Part shown: piece by piece, positions 48,740 to 58,838 of the stretch
Layout of the letters: the number at the start of each line of letters is the position of its first letter
How positions within the stretch are numbered: position 1 is the first letter of the stretch
From: Glycine soja
Lineage: Eukaryota > Streptophyta > Magnoliopsida > Fabales > Fabaceae
Direction: 5' to 3'
Assembly (NCBI RefSeq): GCF_004193775.1
Contig: NC_041003.1
Span: 30,184,263-30,248,262 of the forward strand
DNA: 64,000 nt
Notes under the pieces: generated by a model
Databases searched by the model: none
The model's input: only the letters and a program-made list of their open reading frames with translations
Told to the model about the DNA's origin: nothing
Made by a program: the position numbers and the translations under genes

Positions 48740-50149
48740 CTTTGCTAGGCAGACACAGTTGTGTCCGATGGCAAGCAGAGACCAAGTTTGGTCATTCTGC
48801 ACACATGATACGCGGAGATACCTTACGGTTATCCGCACCCCTTTGCTAGGCAGACACAGTTGTGTCCGATGGCAAGCAGAGACCAAGTTTGGTCATTCTG
48901 CACACATGATACGCGGAGATACCTTACGGTTATCCGCACCCCTTTGCTAGGCAGACACAGTTGTGTCCGATGGCAAGCAGAGACCAAGTTTGGTCATTCT
49001 GCACACATGATACGCGGAGATACCTTACGGTTATCCGCACCCCTTTGCTAGGCAGACACAGTTGTGTCCGATGGCAAGCAGAGACCAAGTCTGGTCATTC
49101 TGCACACATGATACGCGGAGATACCTTACGGTTATCCGCACCCCTTTGCTAGGCAGACACAGTTGTGTCCGATGGCAAGCAGAGACCAAGTTTGGTCATT
49201 CTGCACACATGATACGCGGAGATACCTTACGGTTATCCGCACCCCTTTGCTAGGCAGACACAGTTGTGTCCGATGGCAAGCAGAGACCAAGTTTGGTCAT
49301 TCTGCACACATGATACGCGGAGATACCTTACGGTTATCCGCACCCCTTTGCTAGGCAGACACAGTTGTGTCCGATGGCAAGCAGAGACCAAGTTTGGTCA
49401 TTCTGCACACATGATACGCGGAGATACCTTACGGTTATCCGCACCCCTTTGCTAGGCAGACACAGTTGTGTCCGATGGCAAGCAGAGACCAAGTCTGGTC
49501 ATTCTGCACACATGATACGCGGAGATACCTTACGGTTATCCGCACCCCTTTGCTAGGCAGACACAGTTGTGTCCGATGGCAAGCAGAGACCAAGTTTGGT
49601 CATTCTGCACACATGATACGCGGAGATACCTTACGGTTATCCGCACCCCTTTGCTAGGCAGACACAGTTGTGTCCGATGGCAAGCAGAGACCAAGTTTGG
49701 TCATTCTGCACACATGATACGCGGAGATACCTTACGGTTATCCGCACCCCTTTGCTAGGCAGACACAGTTGTGTCCGATGGCAAGCAGAGACCAAGTTTG
49801 GTCATTCTGCACACATGATACGCGGAGATACCTTACGGTTATCCGCACCCCTTTGCTAGGCAGACACAGTTGTGTCCGATGGCAAGCAGAGACCAAGTTT
49901 GGTCATTCTGCACACATGATACGCGGAGATACCTTACGGTTATCCGCACCCCTTTGCTATTTAGACACAGTTGTGTCCGATGGCACGCAGAGACCAAGTT
50001 CGGTCATTCTGCACACATGATACGCGGAGATACCTTACGGTTATCCGCACCCCTTTGCTATTTAGACACAGTTGTGTCCATGGCACGCAGAGACCAAGTT
50101 TGGTCATTCTGCACACATGATACGCGGAGATACCTTATGGTTATTCGCA
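48737..50149 (+). repeat. 101-bp tandem array, 14 units
   Basis: Units start CCCCTTTGCTAGGCAGAC every 101 bp from 48,737. The first 12 are almost identical. Units 4 and 8 share one change (AAGTCTGG for AAGTTTGG); units 13 and 14 (49,949 and 50,050) read CTATTTAGAC and GGCACGCAG. Each unit has inverted repeats GACACAGTTGTGTC, GACCAAGTTTGGTC and GCGGA...TCCGC. A frame of 63 codons recurs in every unit, but 101 is not a multiple of 3, so no long protein forms. Confidence 0.95.
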
Positions 50150-50326
50150 CCCATTCTTTTGCTATCTGTAAGACAGAACGCTTGATAGCATGCAGGGGCT
50201 GACACAGTCTTCTGCACCTTTTGTTCCTCCGGGAACAACAAAGTCATTTACATGCGGAAATTTCATGGTCGCCCGCGACTCTCGTCAACAGAGAGGAGCG
50301 AAATTAGTGTCATACACTGATTTTCG

Positions 50327-50400
50327 GGGACCTTTGCTTGATGACATGCGACCATTCTTTGGTCCTTGTGAGGTGCTTGGCACCCATCATTAGGCAATTT
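50327..50400 (+). repeat. Duplicate of the LTR outer edge upstream of the polypurine tract
   Basis: About 74 bp identical to positions 27-100 of the LTR (CGGGGACCTTTGCTTGATGA onward), lying 216 bp before the 3' LTR. The LTR terminus itself is not included. Confidence 0.85.
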
Positions 50401-50522
50401 GTGAAATTTTGGGAACAACAAGTCATTTGCATGTGGAGATTTTATGGTCACCCGCGACTCCCGTCAAATCGAGAGGGACGAAATTAGTGTCTTATCTTTA
50501 CTTTTCTTTTATCTCCAATAAA

Positions 50523-50543
50523 AGATAAGTAAAGAGGGGCAAC
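50523..50543 (+). other. Polypurine tract of the 17-kb element
   Basis: AGATAAGTAAAGAGGGGCAAC directly before the 3' LTR; the same tract in copy 1 (7,133-7,153) reads AGATAAGTAAAGAGAGACAAC. It primes plus-strand DNA synthesis. Confidence 0.8.
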
Positions 50544-52706
50544 TGTCATACCCTAATTTCGTCCGGGGACCTTTGCTTGATGACATGCGACCATTCTTTG
50601 GTCCTTGTGAGGTGCTTGGCACCCATCATTAGGCAATTTATGAAATTCCAGGACATGCCAAAAAACCAAAAAATATTGATGCACAATCCGTAAGTTTCCG
50701 TGACACACCGGAAATCAAATGGAAGCATCGTTGCATAATTAAGTGAGATTCCGTAACATTCCGTAAGTCAAAAGGGGGATGATTATGTAATCCGCAAGGT
50801 TCCGTAACATTACGGAAAGAAAACAAGTATCGTTACGAGATTCGTAAGTTTCCGTAACTTTACGAAAAAAGAATCACCAAAAAAGGTAAGGGGGTGAACT
50901 TATCAAGATAGGGGTGTAAATAGCAATTCAAATCTAGGCCCTTCTAGAACATTTTGGAAGTTGGGTTGCTTAAGGAGGAAGCAACTGGGCGGCAAGCTCC
51001 TCCACGTTTTTGAAAAATGGTTTTCGGGGCTTCCGCGGCTTCCGTAATACTTCCGTAAAATTTCCAAAAACCTTGGGTAAGCATATTCCACTTAACATTG
51101 GTAAAAGGGAAAAGAAAAAAGATGAAAATCAAATTCGAAAACAGTTCCGTAAGGCTTCCGTAACTTTTCCGTAAAATACGAAAAGGGGGGTGAACTTAGT
51201 AATTCGGGTGCGCTTAGAAATCTTCTTCATTAAGTCTTTGGGCGGCAAGCACCTCCTTTTTTTTCTATAAATAGGGGAGGGGGGAGCTGTTTCAAAATGT
51301 TCAAGACCCCTTTGGCTATGCATTTCGGCTATTTTGGGCAAAAACACGTTTTCGTGAAGAAAAATCAAGTCGAAGTACTTCCGTAACGCTTCCGTAAGCG
51401 ATTCTGTGGAAATTCTTCATCGTTCTTCGTCGTTCTTCACCGTTCTTCATCCGTTCTTCGTTCGTTCTTCGTTCTTCAACGGGTAAGTTTTCGAATCCGA
51501 GACTTTCAATTCATTTCTTGTTTTGTGTACTTTCACTTTAATTTCGTTTACTTTCAGTTTTCTTTTCTTCCGTTTTTAACGTGCTTTAACCATTTATTTA
51601 AGCCGTTTTCTCATCTAATAAATGATAAAATGAATTTCAACCGATCATTTGTGTTGTAATCTCGTTTAATCACTGTTAAAACGAAATCTAACCGATCGTT
51701 CACGCTATAACCTCGGTTAAACCAAAAAAAGTAAAATAATAATAAAATAATCAAAATATCTTGAAAAATAATAATAAAATAATCAAAATATCTTTGAATA
51801 AAATAAATTAAAAAAATCAATCGGACGTTTTTCTTTGGAAGTTTCCTTGAATGAATTGATTAATAACCAAAGTGAAACTAAGACTAAAATAGACTCACAA
51901 ATCAAGTTTTGTCCGAAAATCACTAAAAACCGTTTTAAGGTCCAACGCCTTAAACGGTCCTCTTTGCTTTTATCGGTTAACATGGACCGTTCAAAAGCAT
52001 AAAATCAACATGTGACTTTACCGCTTTTGCAAGAACTACGTAGGTCTGATTTCCTCATCGCGATTGAGGATACGTAGGAGCAAAAGCCCCGCTTTTGTCG
52101 ACCACCCCAAGAGATCGTTAATGGTCCAAATGCCTTAACGTTTCTCTCCTTTCAAAAACAAGAGATCGTTAATGGTCCAATGCCTTAACGTTTCTCTCCT
52201 TTCAAAATCAAAAGACCGTTTAATGGTCCAACACCTTAAATGACCTTTTGTTCAAATAAAAAACATATTTTGCAAAAAAGACAAAAAACAAACTTAAACC
52301 AAACACTTTGTTCCGAAAGAACTACGTAGGTCTGATTTTCTCATCCCAATTGAGGAATACGTAGGAGCAAAGGGAAACACCCTTGTCGACCACACAAAAA
52401 GAAAAATATAAAAAGGGTATAAAGGATATAAGAACATAAAAGGGAACATAAAAATCAAAGTCATGTTTGCACATTCGATTAAAGGCTGCCGTCCCTTGGG
52501 ACGGGCGTGTGGGGTGCTAATACCTTCCCCGTACGTAAATACAACTCCCGAACCTTTCACTAAAAAGTTCGTAGATCGCGTCTTTTCCGGTTTTTCCGAC
52601 GTTTTCCTCAAATAAACGTTGGTGGCGACTCCGCGCGTATTCCTTTCGTGGAACACGCATCCCGCGAGTCACGCGTCGCCCTCCCGCCGAAGGGCAGGTT
52701 GCGACA
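50544..52706 (+). repeat. 3' LTR of the 17-kb element (2,163 bp)
   Basis: Same length and, where compared, the same sequence as 35,637-37,799 (constant offset 14,907). It ends GGTTGCGACA followed by the target duplication GTATG (52,707-52,711). Confidence 0.95.
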
Positions 52707-52911
52707 GTATGCATTACCTGTATAGTTGTAGAAGTGTTTGATTTATAAGCACCACTTGTTCCTGAGTATAGGATAGCTTGCAACAGCATCTTCAGCAATG
52801 CCATGAAAGTAGTTTTTATTGAATAATTTGGAAAGTAAATAAGAAATAATCAATTGCAGGCCCAATACCATTCTCTGTTACATAAATTCCTGTATTTGTT
52901 TGACTAAGTAA
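52707..52911 (+). pseudogene. Continuation of the GAPN-fragment locus, copy 1
   Basis: This stretch matches 56,483-56,636 (TTGTAGAAGTGTTTGATTTA; CCTGAGTATAGGATAGCTTG; TTGCAGGCCCAATACCATTC) and is the other half of the intron split by the retroelement. Compared with copy 2 it has an extra roughly 45 bp around 52,780-52,850. No second ALDH exon is recognisable. Confidence 0.7.
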
Positions 52912-53074
52912 TCAAAAGACAACTCAAACTTTTGTAATCTGTCTATAAGATTGTAGTTATAGAATTAAATTTGCCTCCTTGATTATTTAAATTCAAATTG
53001 ATGCGAAGGATGCACTTTAAATGAAAGAAGAAGAAAACAATCAAATGGGGGTTGAAAAGGAATCTTGTTATACC

Positions 53075-54033
53075 CTAAAATATCTCAAGACATTTTTGTA
53101 CTGCATTACCTATGCTCAAGTCAAATCCATGGTTTTTAAGCTCCCTATACTCCTGACATAGAGCACATGTTTCACAGCAAAAATGAACTAAACAGTCCAT
53201 ACATGGAGCCTCTGGTAAGTCATATTGTACCCTCAATTTGGACCTATAATAGTAAGAACACAAGCATGCAAGCCCACTCAGAGCTAGTAGGGTCCCATAA
53301 ATAGCCCCAGCACAAGTGCAAGCTGCATATATGAAACAAAAAGACAAGAAAAAATTGCAATAGATAATTAGATATAACATATAATCGTTCCCCTAAAAAA
53401 AAAGCAAGCATAACCGTTATGAAGTATATATTGTACTCATATATGCAGTGTTTAATAAAAATTGAAAACTTACTTGTATTGCCTTTATCTACTATCTCAG
53501 CTATCAATCCAAATGTAACACAGGGGTAGAAGCAAGTGACCAAACCTTAGAAAATAAACAACCGTAGTATATCTCAGTTGCTTGATGTTTATACTATTGA
53601 GAATGAAGAAGGACAAAACTTAAATACAATTCTATAGGTGTTTTTAGTGTTTATCTCTAATCAAAATTGGAGTTTCATCTTGGTAATCTGCAAAATAAAT
53701 GTTTGTATTTGAGATGAAATTCCAATTCTGATTGGAGAACTGGATCAAAGTGCTTGTAGAACTATATCTAAGTTTTGTTTAGAGATGAGATCACATAATT
53801 CATGGGTTCTTACAGTTTCCAGGATCATCAGTACTACGGCACAAACCAGTTGACCATCGTTGTGTCCTAATCACAGGACCCCTTACACTAACACTGTTGT
53901 TGATGTATGGAGGAGCATAGGATGGAATTTGAGGAGGGCCATAATTTGGTGGCACCACAACTGGTAGAACATACCCTCGATGTCTATGATGAGCTGCATA
54001 TACCTCTTCATGTTCATCTACTGTAGGATACAT
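53075..54033 (-). CDS. PLAC8-domain protein, plant cadmium resistance (PCR)/FW2.2-like
   Basis: Three exons on the minus strand: 54,033-53,814, 53,545-53,474 and 53,322-53,075. All junctions are GT-AG and phases agree (T|GT = Cys; A|CT = Thr). Exon 1 starts MYPTVDEHEEVYAAHH and has a Pro-rich segment, then WSTGLCRSTDDPGNC. Exon 2 reads LVTCFYPCVTFGLIAEIVDK. Exon 3 holds CAGAIYGTLLALSGLACL (first hydrophobic segment), YRSKLRVQYDLPEAPCMDC and CCETCALCQEYRELKNHGFD. PCR proteins are small plasma-membrane proteins linked to metal transport and organ size. The end is odd: the usual C-terminus after GFDLSIG (W-E-A-N...) is replaced by NAVQKCLEIF and a stop, or the exon is spliced at a GTAATG after 53,110 to an exon I cannot find. 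It could be a working truncated gene or an early pseudogene. Confidence 0.75.
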
Positions 54034-54932
54034 TTTGCTGGTACTTTAGCAAATTAGCTAGAATTAAATTATTGTTACTGTAATGACCCTCTAATAGCAT
54101 GCCAAACTTTTCGGCTTATCTTAGTATATATAAATAGATGGAACTTAATTTAAAGAGGGCACTCCTTATTTTAATTACTAGCTAGCTAGTTAGGCAATAG
54201 TTTTTCAGTCTGATTATTTTCATAACCAGAAGTTGCAAAGAAAAGTACTAATTAGTAATAAGCATTTGAAGTCAACATAAATAATTGGAATAAGTCCAAT
54301 GACCATTGATATAGGAGAAACAAGTCATTGTTAGCCTGCATCATAAACACAAGTCATTCTGTACTCTAGTCTATACATCCAGCTAACTAGGTAGACAGAG
54401 ATATTCAGATGCTTTTTGGAAAGAGAGATTAATTTCATACTCAATTGGGACCTTATATAGTTGTGCAAAGCCACATATATCCAGAAAGTAACCCCCCTAG
54501 ACCACTTTGTTAATTACTTAAACTCCATCTTCACTAATGAAATCAGTTTGATCGAAAAACCCTTGTGGGATGAAAAGCTAATTAATTTATGTTATCTATA
54601 TATGTCTCTTTCTCCATAATGTGAACCATGTATTTCCAGCAGATCAATACATTCTGGTTGGTTAAAATTGATTATTTCAGAGCCAAAAGAAACTTCATCA
54701 TCAGACTTATGCATTGGCCTTTCATTATGAGAACCAATATGTCATAGAGTGGACATCATGTAGATTTATGGGGAATGTTGTGTTGCCTGTGGTGGTGTCT
54801 TGCACAACATTTATGGGGAATTCTTGTTAGAATTTTTGCAACATGGTACATAGACAAAAAGAAAAGAAAAGAAATCTTCTGTACTCTGTTATTATGACAC
54901 AACAAGCAAGAAGCAGGTTTAATTAAAATTAT
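54034..54932. other. Spacer between the PCR-like gene and CHX fragment
   Basis: AT-rich. It would contain the promoter of the minus-strand PCR-like gene; a possible TATA (TATATAAATAG on the plus strand near 54,127, CTATTTATATA on the gene strand) is about 95 bp upstream of its ATG. No other feature is seen. Confidence 0.4.
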
Positions 54933-55664
54933 CTAGTGTTCTGAAGTGAACATTTTATGTCCTGGTGGTAGTGGTGTGGATTCTTCACCATATGGTGTTT
55001 CTAATCCTTCATATTGTGAACCATCCCCAACATATTGTTGCACCACCAACACTGAAGTAGTGGCTGCAAAATTTGAAGATGCTAGCATATCCCCAATTGC
55101 CCCTGTCTCAGGACACTCACTCCAATCAGTGAGTCCTGCAGTGAGTGGTGATATCACCCCTTGACCTCTCCCAACTATGAAAAGGTCATGAATGTCATCC
55201 ATTGTTCTTATTGTTGTCACTGTGTCCTCACCATTGCTGACCACCTTCTCAACATAATCAACCGCATCATCATCCCCACACCTCATCCTAAACTCATGTA
55301 TAAGCTTCTCATCATGCTGCTTCTGAATATCCCTATCTGTTTGCACTGTCAGCACCCTTGGTTCTTCCAAATCAATACCACCATGTTGTTGCCTCAATGG
55401 CTCTACTTGTACTTGATCACTTTGGACAAAACGCATTATGGTAAGGCTAATCCCGTGATGTTCCACCATTCTCCATCCATAGCACAATGCCTCTCTATCA
55501 TCTGGTCCTCCAAAGAACAACACTGCTACATGATGAGATACTTGATTTCCCGCTAGATGGTTAGAGCCACTTAAGCCTTTATCCACTAGAATTTCGACCG
55601 AGCAAGGTGCATTTGCTAGCACATACTGGTTGATGGATCTGTATGCCATGTTTGTTGCTTCCAT
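54933..55664 (-). pseudogene. Orphan C-terminal domain of a CHX cation/H+ antiporter
   Basis: A 243-codon open frame matching only the soluble C-terminal regulatory region of plant CPA2/CHX transporters (CHX15-like). Visible signatures: VLANAPCSVEILVDKGL, HHVAVLFFGGPDDREALCYG, WRMVEHHGISLTIMRF, HDLFIVGRGQG, and near the end GAIGDMLASSNFAATTSVLV followed by VQQYVGDG. Full CHX proteins are about 800 residues with 10-12 membrane helices first. No membrane region is found in the 430 bp upstream, and the ATG is an internal Met. The frame has no stop or shift, so the truncation may be recent or the domain may still be expressed. The PCR-like gene lies 900 bp downstream in the same direction. Confidence 0.8.
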
Positions 55665-56098
55665 TATTTAATTAGAAAAAAAGTTAGATTGGTGGTAAAA
55701 GGTTAATTTTAGCAACATGGTGTTAATTTTTTTGTATAAATTTGCTCTAATTGCAAGACATGATACAATCAAATTGCTTGTAGCCTTGGCAGCCAATTGA
55801 TTGCTTTCTGCTCTGCCCATTAAGAAACTTTTATAGTTTTTGTATTTAAACTCTCATTGTAACACTTTAAATATGATGCATAACTGAAATACAACAAATC
55901 AAATTTTGCTCCATCTTTGTATGTGTGTGGTTGCTAGTTTCGTTCTACCACATTTCTGTTCGGTCCTTCAGTTATTTATGTTCAATCCTACAACCTATTA
56001 TGTTTTCTAACAGAATCTCAAAATCCTCGAGTGATTTGTCTCTGACGTTTTTGCTAGGGGATACTGGATGATTGCCCCAAAAATCTAGTTAATTATAG
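55665..56098. other. Spacer; no CHX upstream exon found
   Basis: AT-rich; nothing resembling a transmembrane exon or an element terminus. Confidence 0.5.
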
Positions 56099-56640
56099 TT
56101 TTATCTTCTTTTAGCCTCTCAAAGGGTGGTTTTTTTAAATCTATTTCCATGGCTTAGTTTTAACTGTCTAACAAAATGATAGGGTAGGTCTTGAGAGATC
56201 AAAACAGATTCTAAAAATAAAGTGGCTTAAAAGTTATATTGGTGGAATTTAAAATATTATTTATAATGTCATTTAGCCTTTTTTTTTAATTTGCTAAACA
56301 CTAAATTATGCTGCCATACTATTTTCAGATTCCATTAGGAGTGATTTTAGCCATTCTTGATCCCGTGCTCATTGCTGTTTTGAAAAGTGGTCATGCGGTC
56401 ATTGCTGGAAAGTCAATTGTGCTAAAGCCTCCAACTCAGGTATTTATATCTTTGATTCAAAAACTACTTTGAAATTGTTTTTGTATGCATTACTTGTATA
56501 GTTGTAGAACTGTTTGATTTATAAGCACCACTTGTTCCTGAGTATAGGATAGCTTGCAATGCCATGGAATAATCAATTGCAGGCCCAATACCATTCTTTG
56601 TTACATAAATTCATGTATTTGTTTGACTAACTAATCTAAC
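56099..56640 (+). repeat. Second copy of the GAPN-fragment segment (empty site)
   Basis: Matches 35,250-35,636 plus 52,707-52,911 in the same orientation, with the retroelement absent: the site reads GTATGCATTAC at about 56,484. It includes the exon at 56,329-56,439. The two copies differ at scattered bases and by small indels, so the duplication is older than the 17-kb insertion. Confidence 0.85.
56329..56439 (+). pseudogene. GAPN/ALDH11-like exon, copy 2
   Basis: 111 bp between TTTTCAG and GTATTT. The translation IPLGVILAILDPVLIAVLKS followed by VIAGKSIVLKPPTQ is closer to plant non-phosphorylating GAPDH than copy 1. As in copy 1 the PPFNYP block is changed to LDPVLI, a shared alteration. 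No neighbouring exon of the enzyme is seen. Confidence 0.7.
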
Positions 56641-56981
56641 ATCTAATGAGTATCTGTCAATACTCCTCCCCTAAAGTTTCATTTTGTCGTAATGATGAAT
56701 AGCTTGGAGCTACTGACATAAAGTTCCAATAGTGTTTCAAGTAATTGAAGCATGGTGACCAAGCCATGCAGCCCAAAATTAACTTTCAATCCTCCTACTC
56801 TAACACGAAAATGTGATGTAAGTGTCTCCATTTTCTCTGGTATAGAGGTTTATAGCAGTGGAATATACCCTTCACCAAGCTTCCTTTTCTCTTCCAAACT
56901 AATAGGCTTCCTTCTTGTTAGGCTGAAAGTGTATTTCTCTGGGTCTACTGACTTGTTATCCTTGAAATCCACCTTGTTCTC

Positions 56982-57024
<43 letters not shown>

Positions 57025-57506
57025 ACACACACACACACACACACAGAGATTCCATAAATAAAGAAAGAAGGCCCTTACAGTAAAGTCATATGTGAATCTC
57101 CACATGGATTCCATGAGCTGTCCAAGGTTCACTCTCTCTCCATAGATTCCATAAATGAAGAGAAACCCAAAAGGTGTACAAAGTGAGTCACTACTACTCA
57201 CCCATATTTTGAGACAAGGGAAAACTTTCTCTTTTTCATGATTTAAGGTTGTAAGAAGAAACCTTAGTAGTTGACAGTTTGTAATTAGGGTTTTAAAGTT
57301 AGACTTGTAGTTGTATTACAAATAGCAATGAAGAAAAATTGTTGATGAACATTTAGTTATTTTAGTCTAATTAAGTTTATAGAAACCTTAAAAATCATAA
57401 TATTGCATCTGCAATTGCGGTTGCGAACCACAATTTAAAACCATGTTTGCAATCTTATGCTTCAAGTCAATTTCCAAATTTATGTCCTCCCCTAAATTGA
57501 AATTTC
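56641..57506. other. Spacer with (CA)n microsatellite
   Basis: Contains a CA repeat at 56,983-57,044 with two interruptions. A 25-bp segment around CTCCATAGATTCC recurs nearby. The plus-strand frame over the CA tract (HTHTHT) is not a gene. Confidence 0.6.
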
Positions 57507-57871
57507 TTACTTGGGATTAAGATAGAATGAAGCAGCATGAAGATTGCTATGTAATTGCAAATCCCAATGAGTATCAATTATCTTCCACACTTTCTTATAT
57601 CGTGACTCTTGATTCTTTAAATTTGGTGCTATTTCTTCTTTACCTCTATACACAGCTTCATAGATATATAGCATGACAGGTTTGGAGTGACACACTTAAA
57701 GCAATAGTGGATAGATTTCCAAAATCTAGAATCACACAAAACAACATTGATCACTAGTTTGCCCTCATTTTTACTAGCATGACTACCAATTGCCCACTGC
57801 TGAAGCAAACCTAGATCGAAGAGCATTCTTTTGTTGTGATATACATTGTAGAGTGAGAAAAACAATTGCAA
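57507..57871 (-). pseudogene. hAT-like transposase remnant (DUF659 region)
   Basis: Two overlapping minus-strand frames carry a diverged piece of a plant hAT/DUF659-type transposase: LQQWAIGSHASKNEGK and VVLCDSRFWKSIHYCFKCVT, then, after a frame change near 57,690, YIYEAVYRGKEEIAPNLKNQ and KVWKIIDTHWDLQLHSNLH, ending ASFYLNPK. In the family this lies between the catalytic core and the C-terminal dimerisation region. The BED zinc finger and the rest are missing. The frame at 58,023-58,250 (CQHVFNGRQARSLDVQKPD) upstream is unassigned. Confidence 0.65.
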
Positions 57872-58250
57872 ACCTTGTGATTACTGGTGTAGCTAACTCC
57901 CTTCGTTTGGAATGTTTTATATACAAGTTTAGCACCCATGGATACTGAATTTTCTTTCATCCATAATAAACTTGTCCATAGTTTCCACCATGAAACATCG
58001 TGGGCACTTGTACAAAAGTATATCACAAGAAAAGCAGATCCCAAGATAGAATCTGCATCATTTTAGTAAAGGAATCTGGTTTTTGTACATCTAGGGATCT
58101 AGCTTGTCTACCATTAAAAACGTGTTGACATTCAATCGCATGCAACCATGTATCAACCCTTTTGTACACTACCCTGTGAACTGCATCTCTTACAAGTTGT
58201 GATGAATATGTCTCCTTTCCACTAGTGATATATAGAAGCACCAACAACAA

Positions 58251-58603
58251 ATTTTAAGGGTTAAGTTAGTCCTCCATGTCTCAAAATATACAAGTTCACT
58301 GCTCCAAAATGACATCTTTATCCTTGTAATGTGTTTGCTATCCTAGTCTCTTACATTCCTATTGATTTTTCATACAGGGCATAACAGAAAAGATTTTGAT
58401 TCTAACACAATTAAAAAATAGCAGATAGGATAATATTCTAGAGCCAATATCCTCTTGCCACATCATCATTCTCTTGGCTGGACTTCCTTGACACACACAC
58501 ACCCTTGTTTATCCCTTGTTTTATATTTAATTAATCTCTTGTTTTATCCCTTTTTATATTTAATTAATCTCTGCTTAAGTTGACACACACACACACACCC
58601 TCA

Positions 58604-58661
<58 letters not shown>

Positions 58662-58838
58662 TTCAATGCTCTCTCCTTACTGTTGATTTATAATTCACTA
58701 GCTGCAGCATCTTTGATCTCATCATTTGGTAGGCCAACTTCAGTTTTATGTTTCTAAATTTTCCATATTTCAAGTTTGTGCAATCTCTTCACAACCTTTA
58801 TTTTCAACAGGAACAAATTCCCTATTAGATAACGGATC
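58251..58838. other. Spacer with (CA)n microsatellites
   Basis: CA repeats at 58,583-58,598 and 58,605-58,658 and a short one at 58,491. A duplicated phrase (ATATTTAATTAATCTCTG/TTG) lies at 58,525-58,575. No gene. Confidence 0.7.

Larger units (their letters stand above)
35637..52706 (+). mobile_element. 17,070-bp non-autonomous Ogre-like LTR element
   Basis: A complete element: 5' LTR 35,637-37,799, primer site 37,802-37,820, ORF1 remnant, gag remnant, a nested solo LTR, a series of tandem arrays, polypurine tract and 3' LTR 50,544-52,706, all flanked by GTATG. The LTRs have equal length, and every stretch I compared was identical. No protease, RT, RNase H or integrase motif was found in the 12,744-bp interior, and ORF1 and gag are broken. 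It must have been copied by proteins supplied in trans, so it fits the large-retrotransposon-derivative (LARD) description. The primer site and ORF1 place it with the Ogre/Tat lineage. Confidence 0.9.

Noticed and set aside
48737..50149. CRISPR-like array
   Set aside because: The units abut with no unique spacers, and the context is a plant retrotransposon.
48737..50149. Centromeric satellite (soybean CentGm type)
   Set aside because: The unit length of 101 bp differs from the 91-92 bp I recall for CentGm, and the array is confined to the interior of an LTR element.
48759..50202. Series of 63-codon frames (MCPMASRDQVW...) spaced 101 bp apart
   Set aside because: They are one tandem repeat read again and again. 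101 is not divisible by 3, so frames cannot join, and no known motif is present.
55161..55556. Plus-strand frame of 131 codons
   Set aside because: Antisense shadow of the CHX-domain frame, which has clear family signatures.
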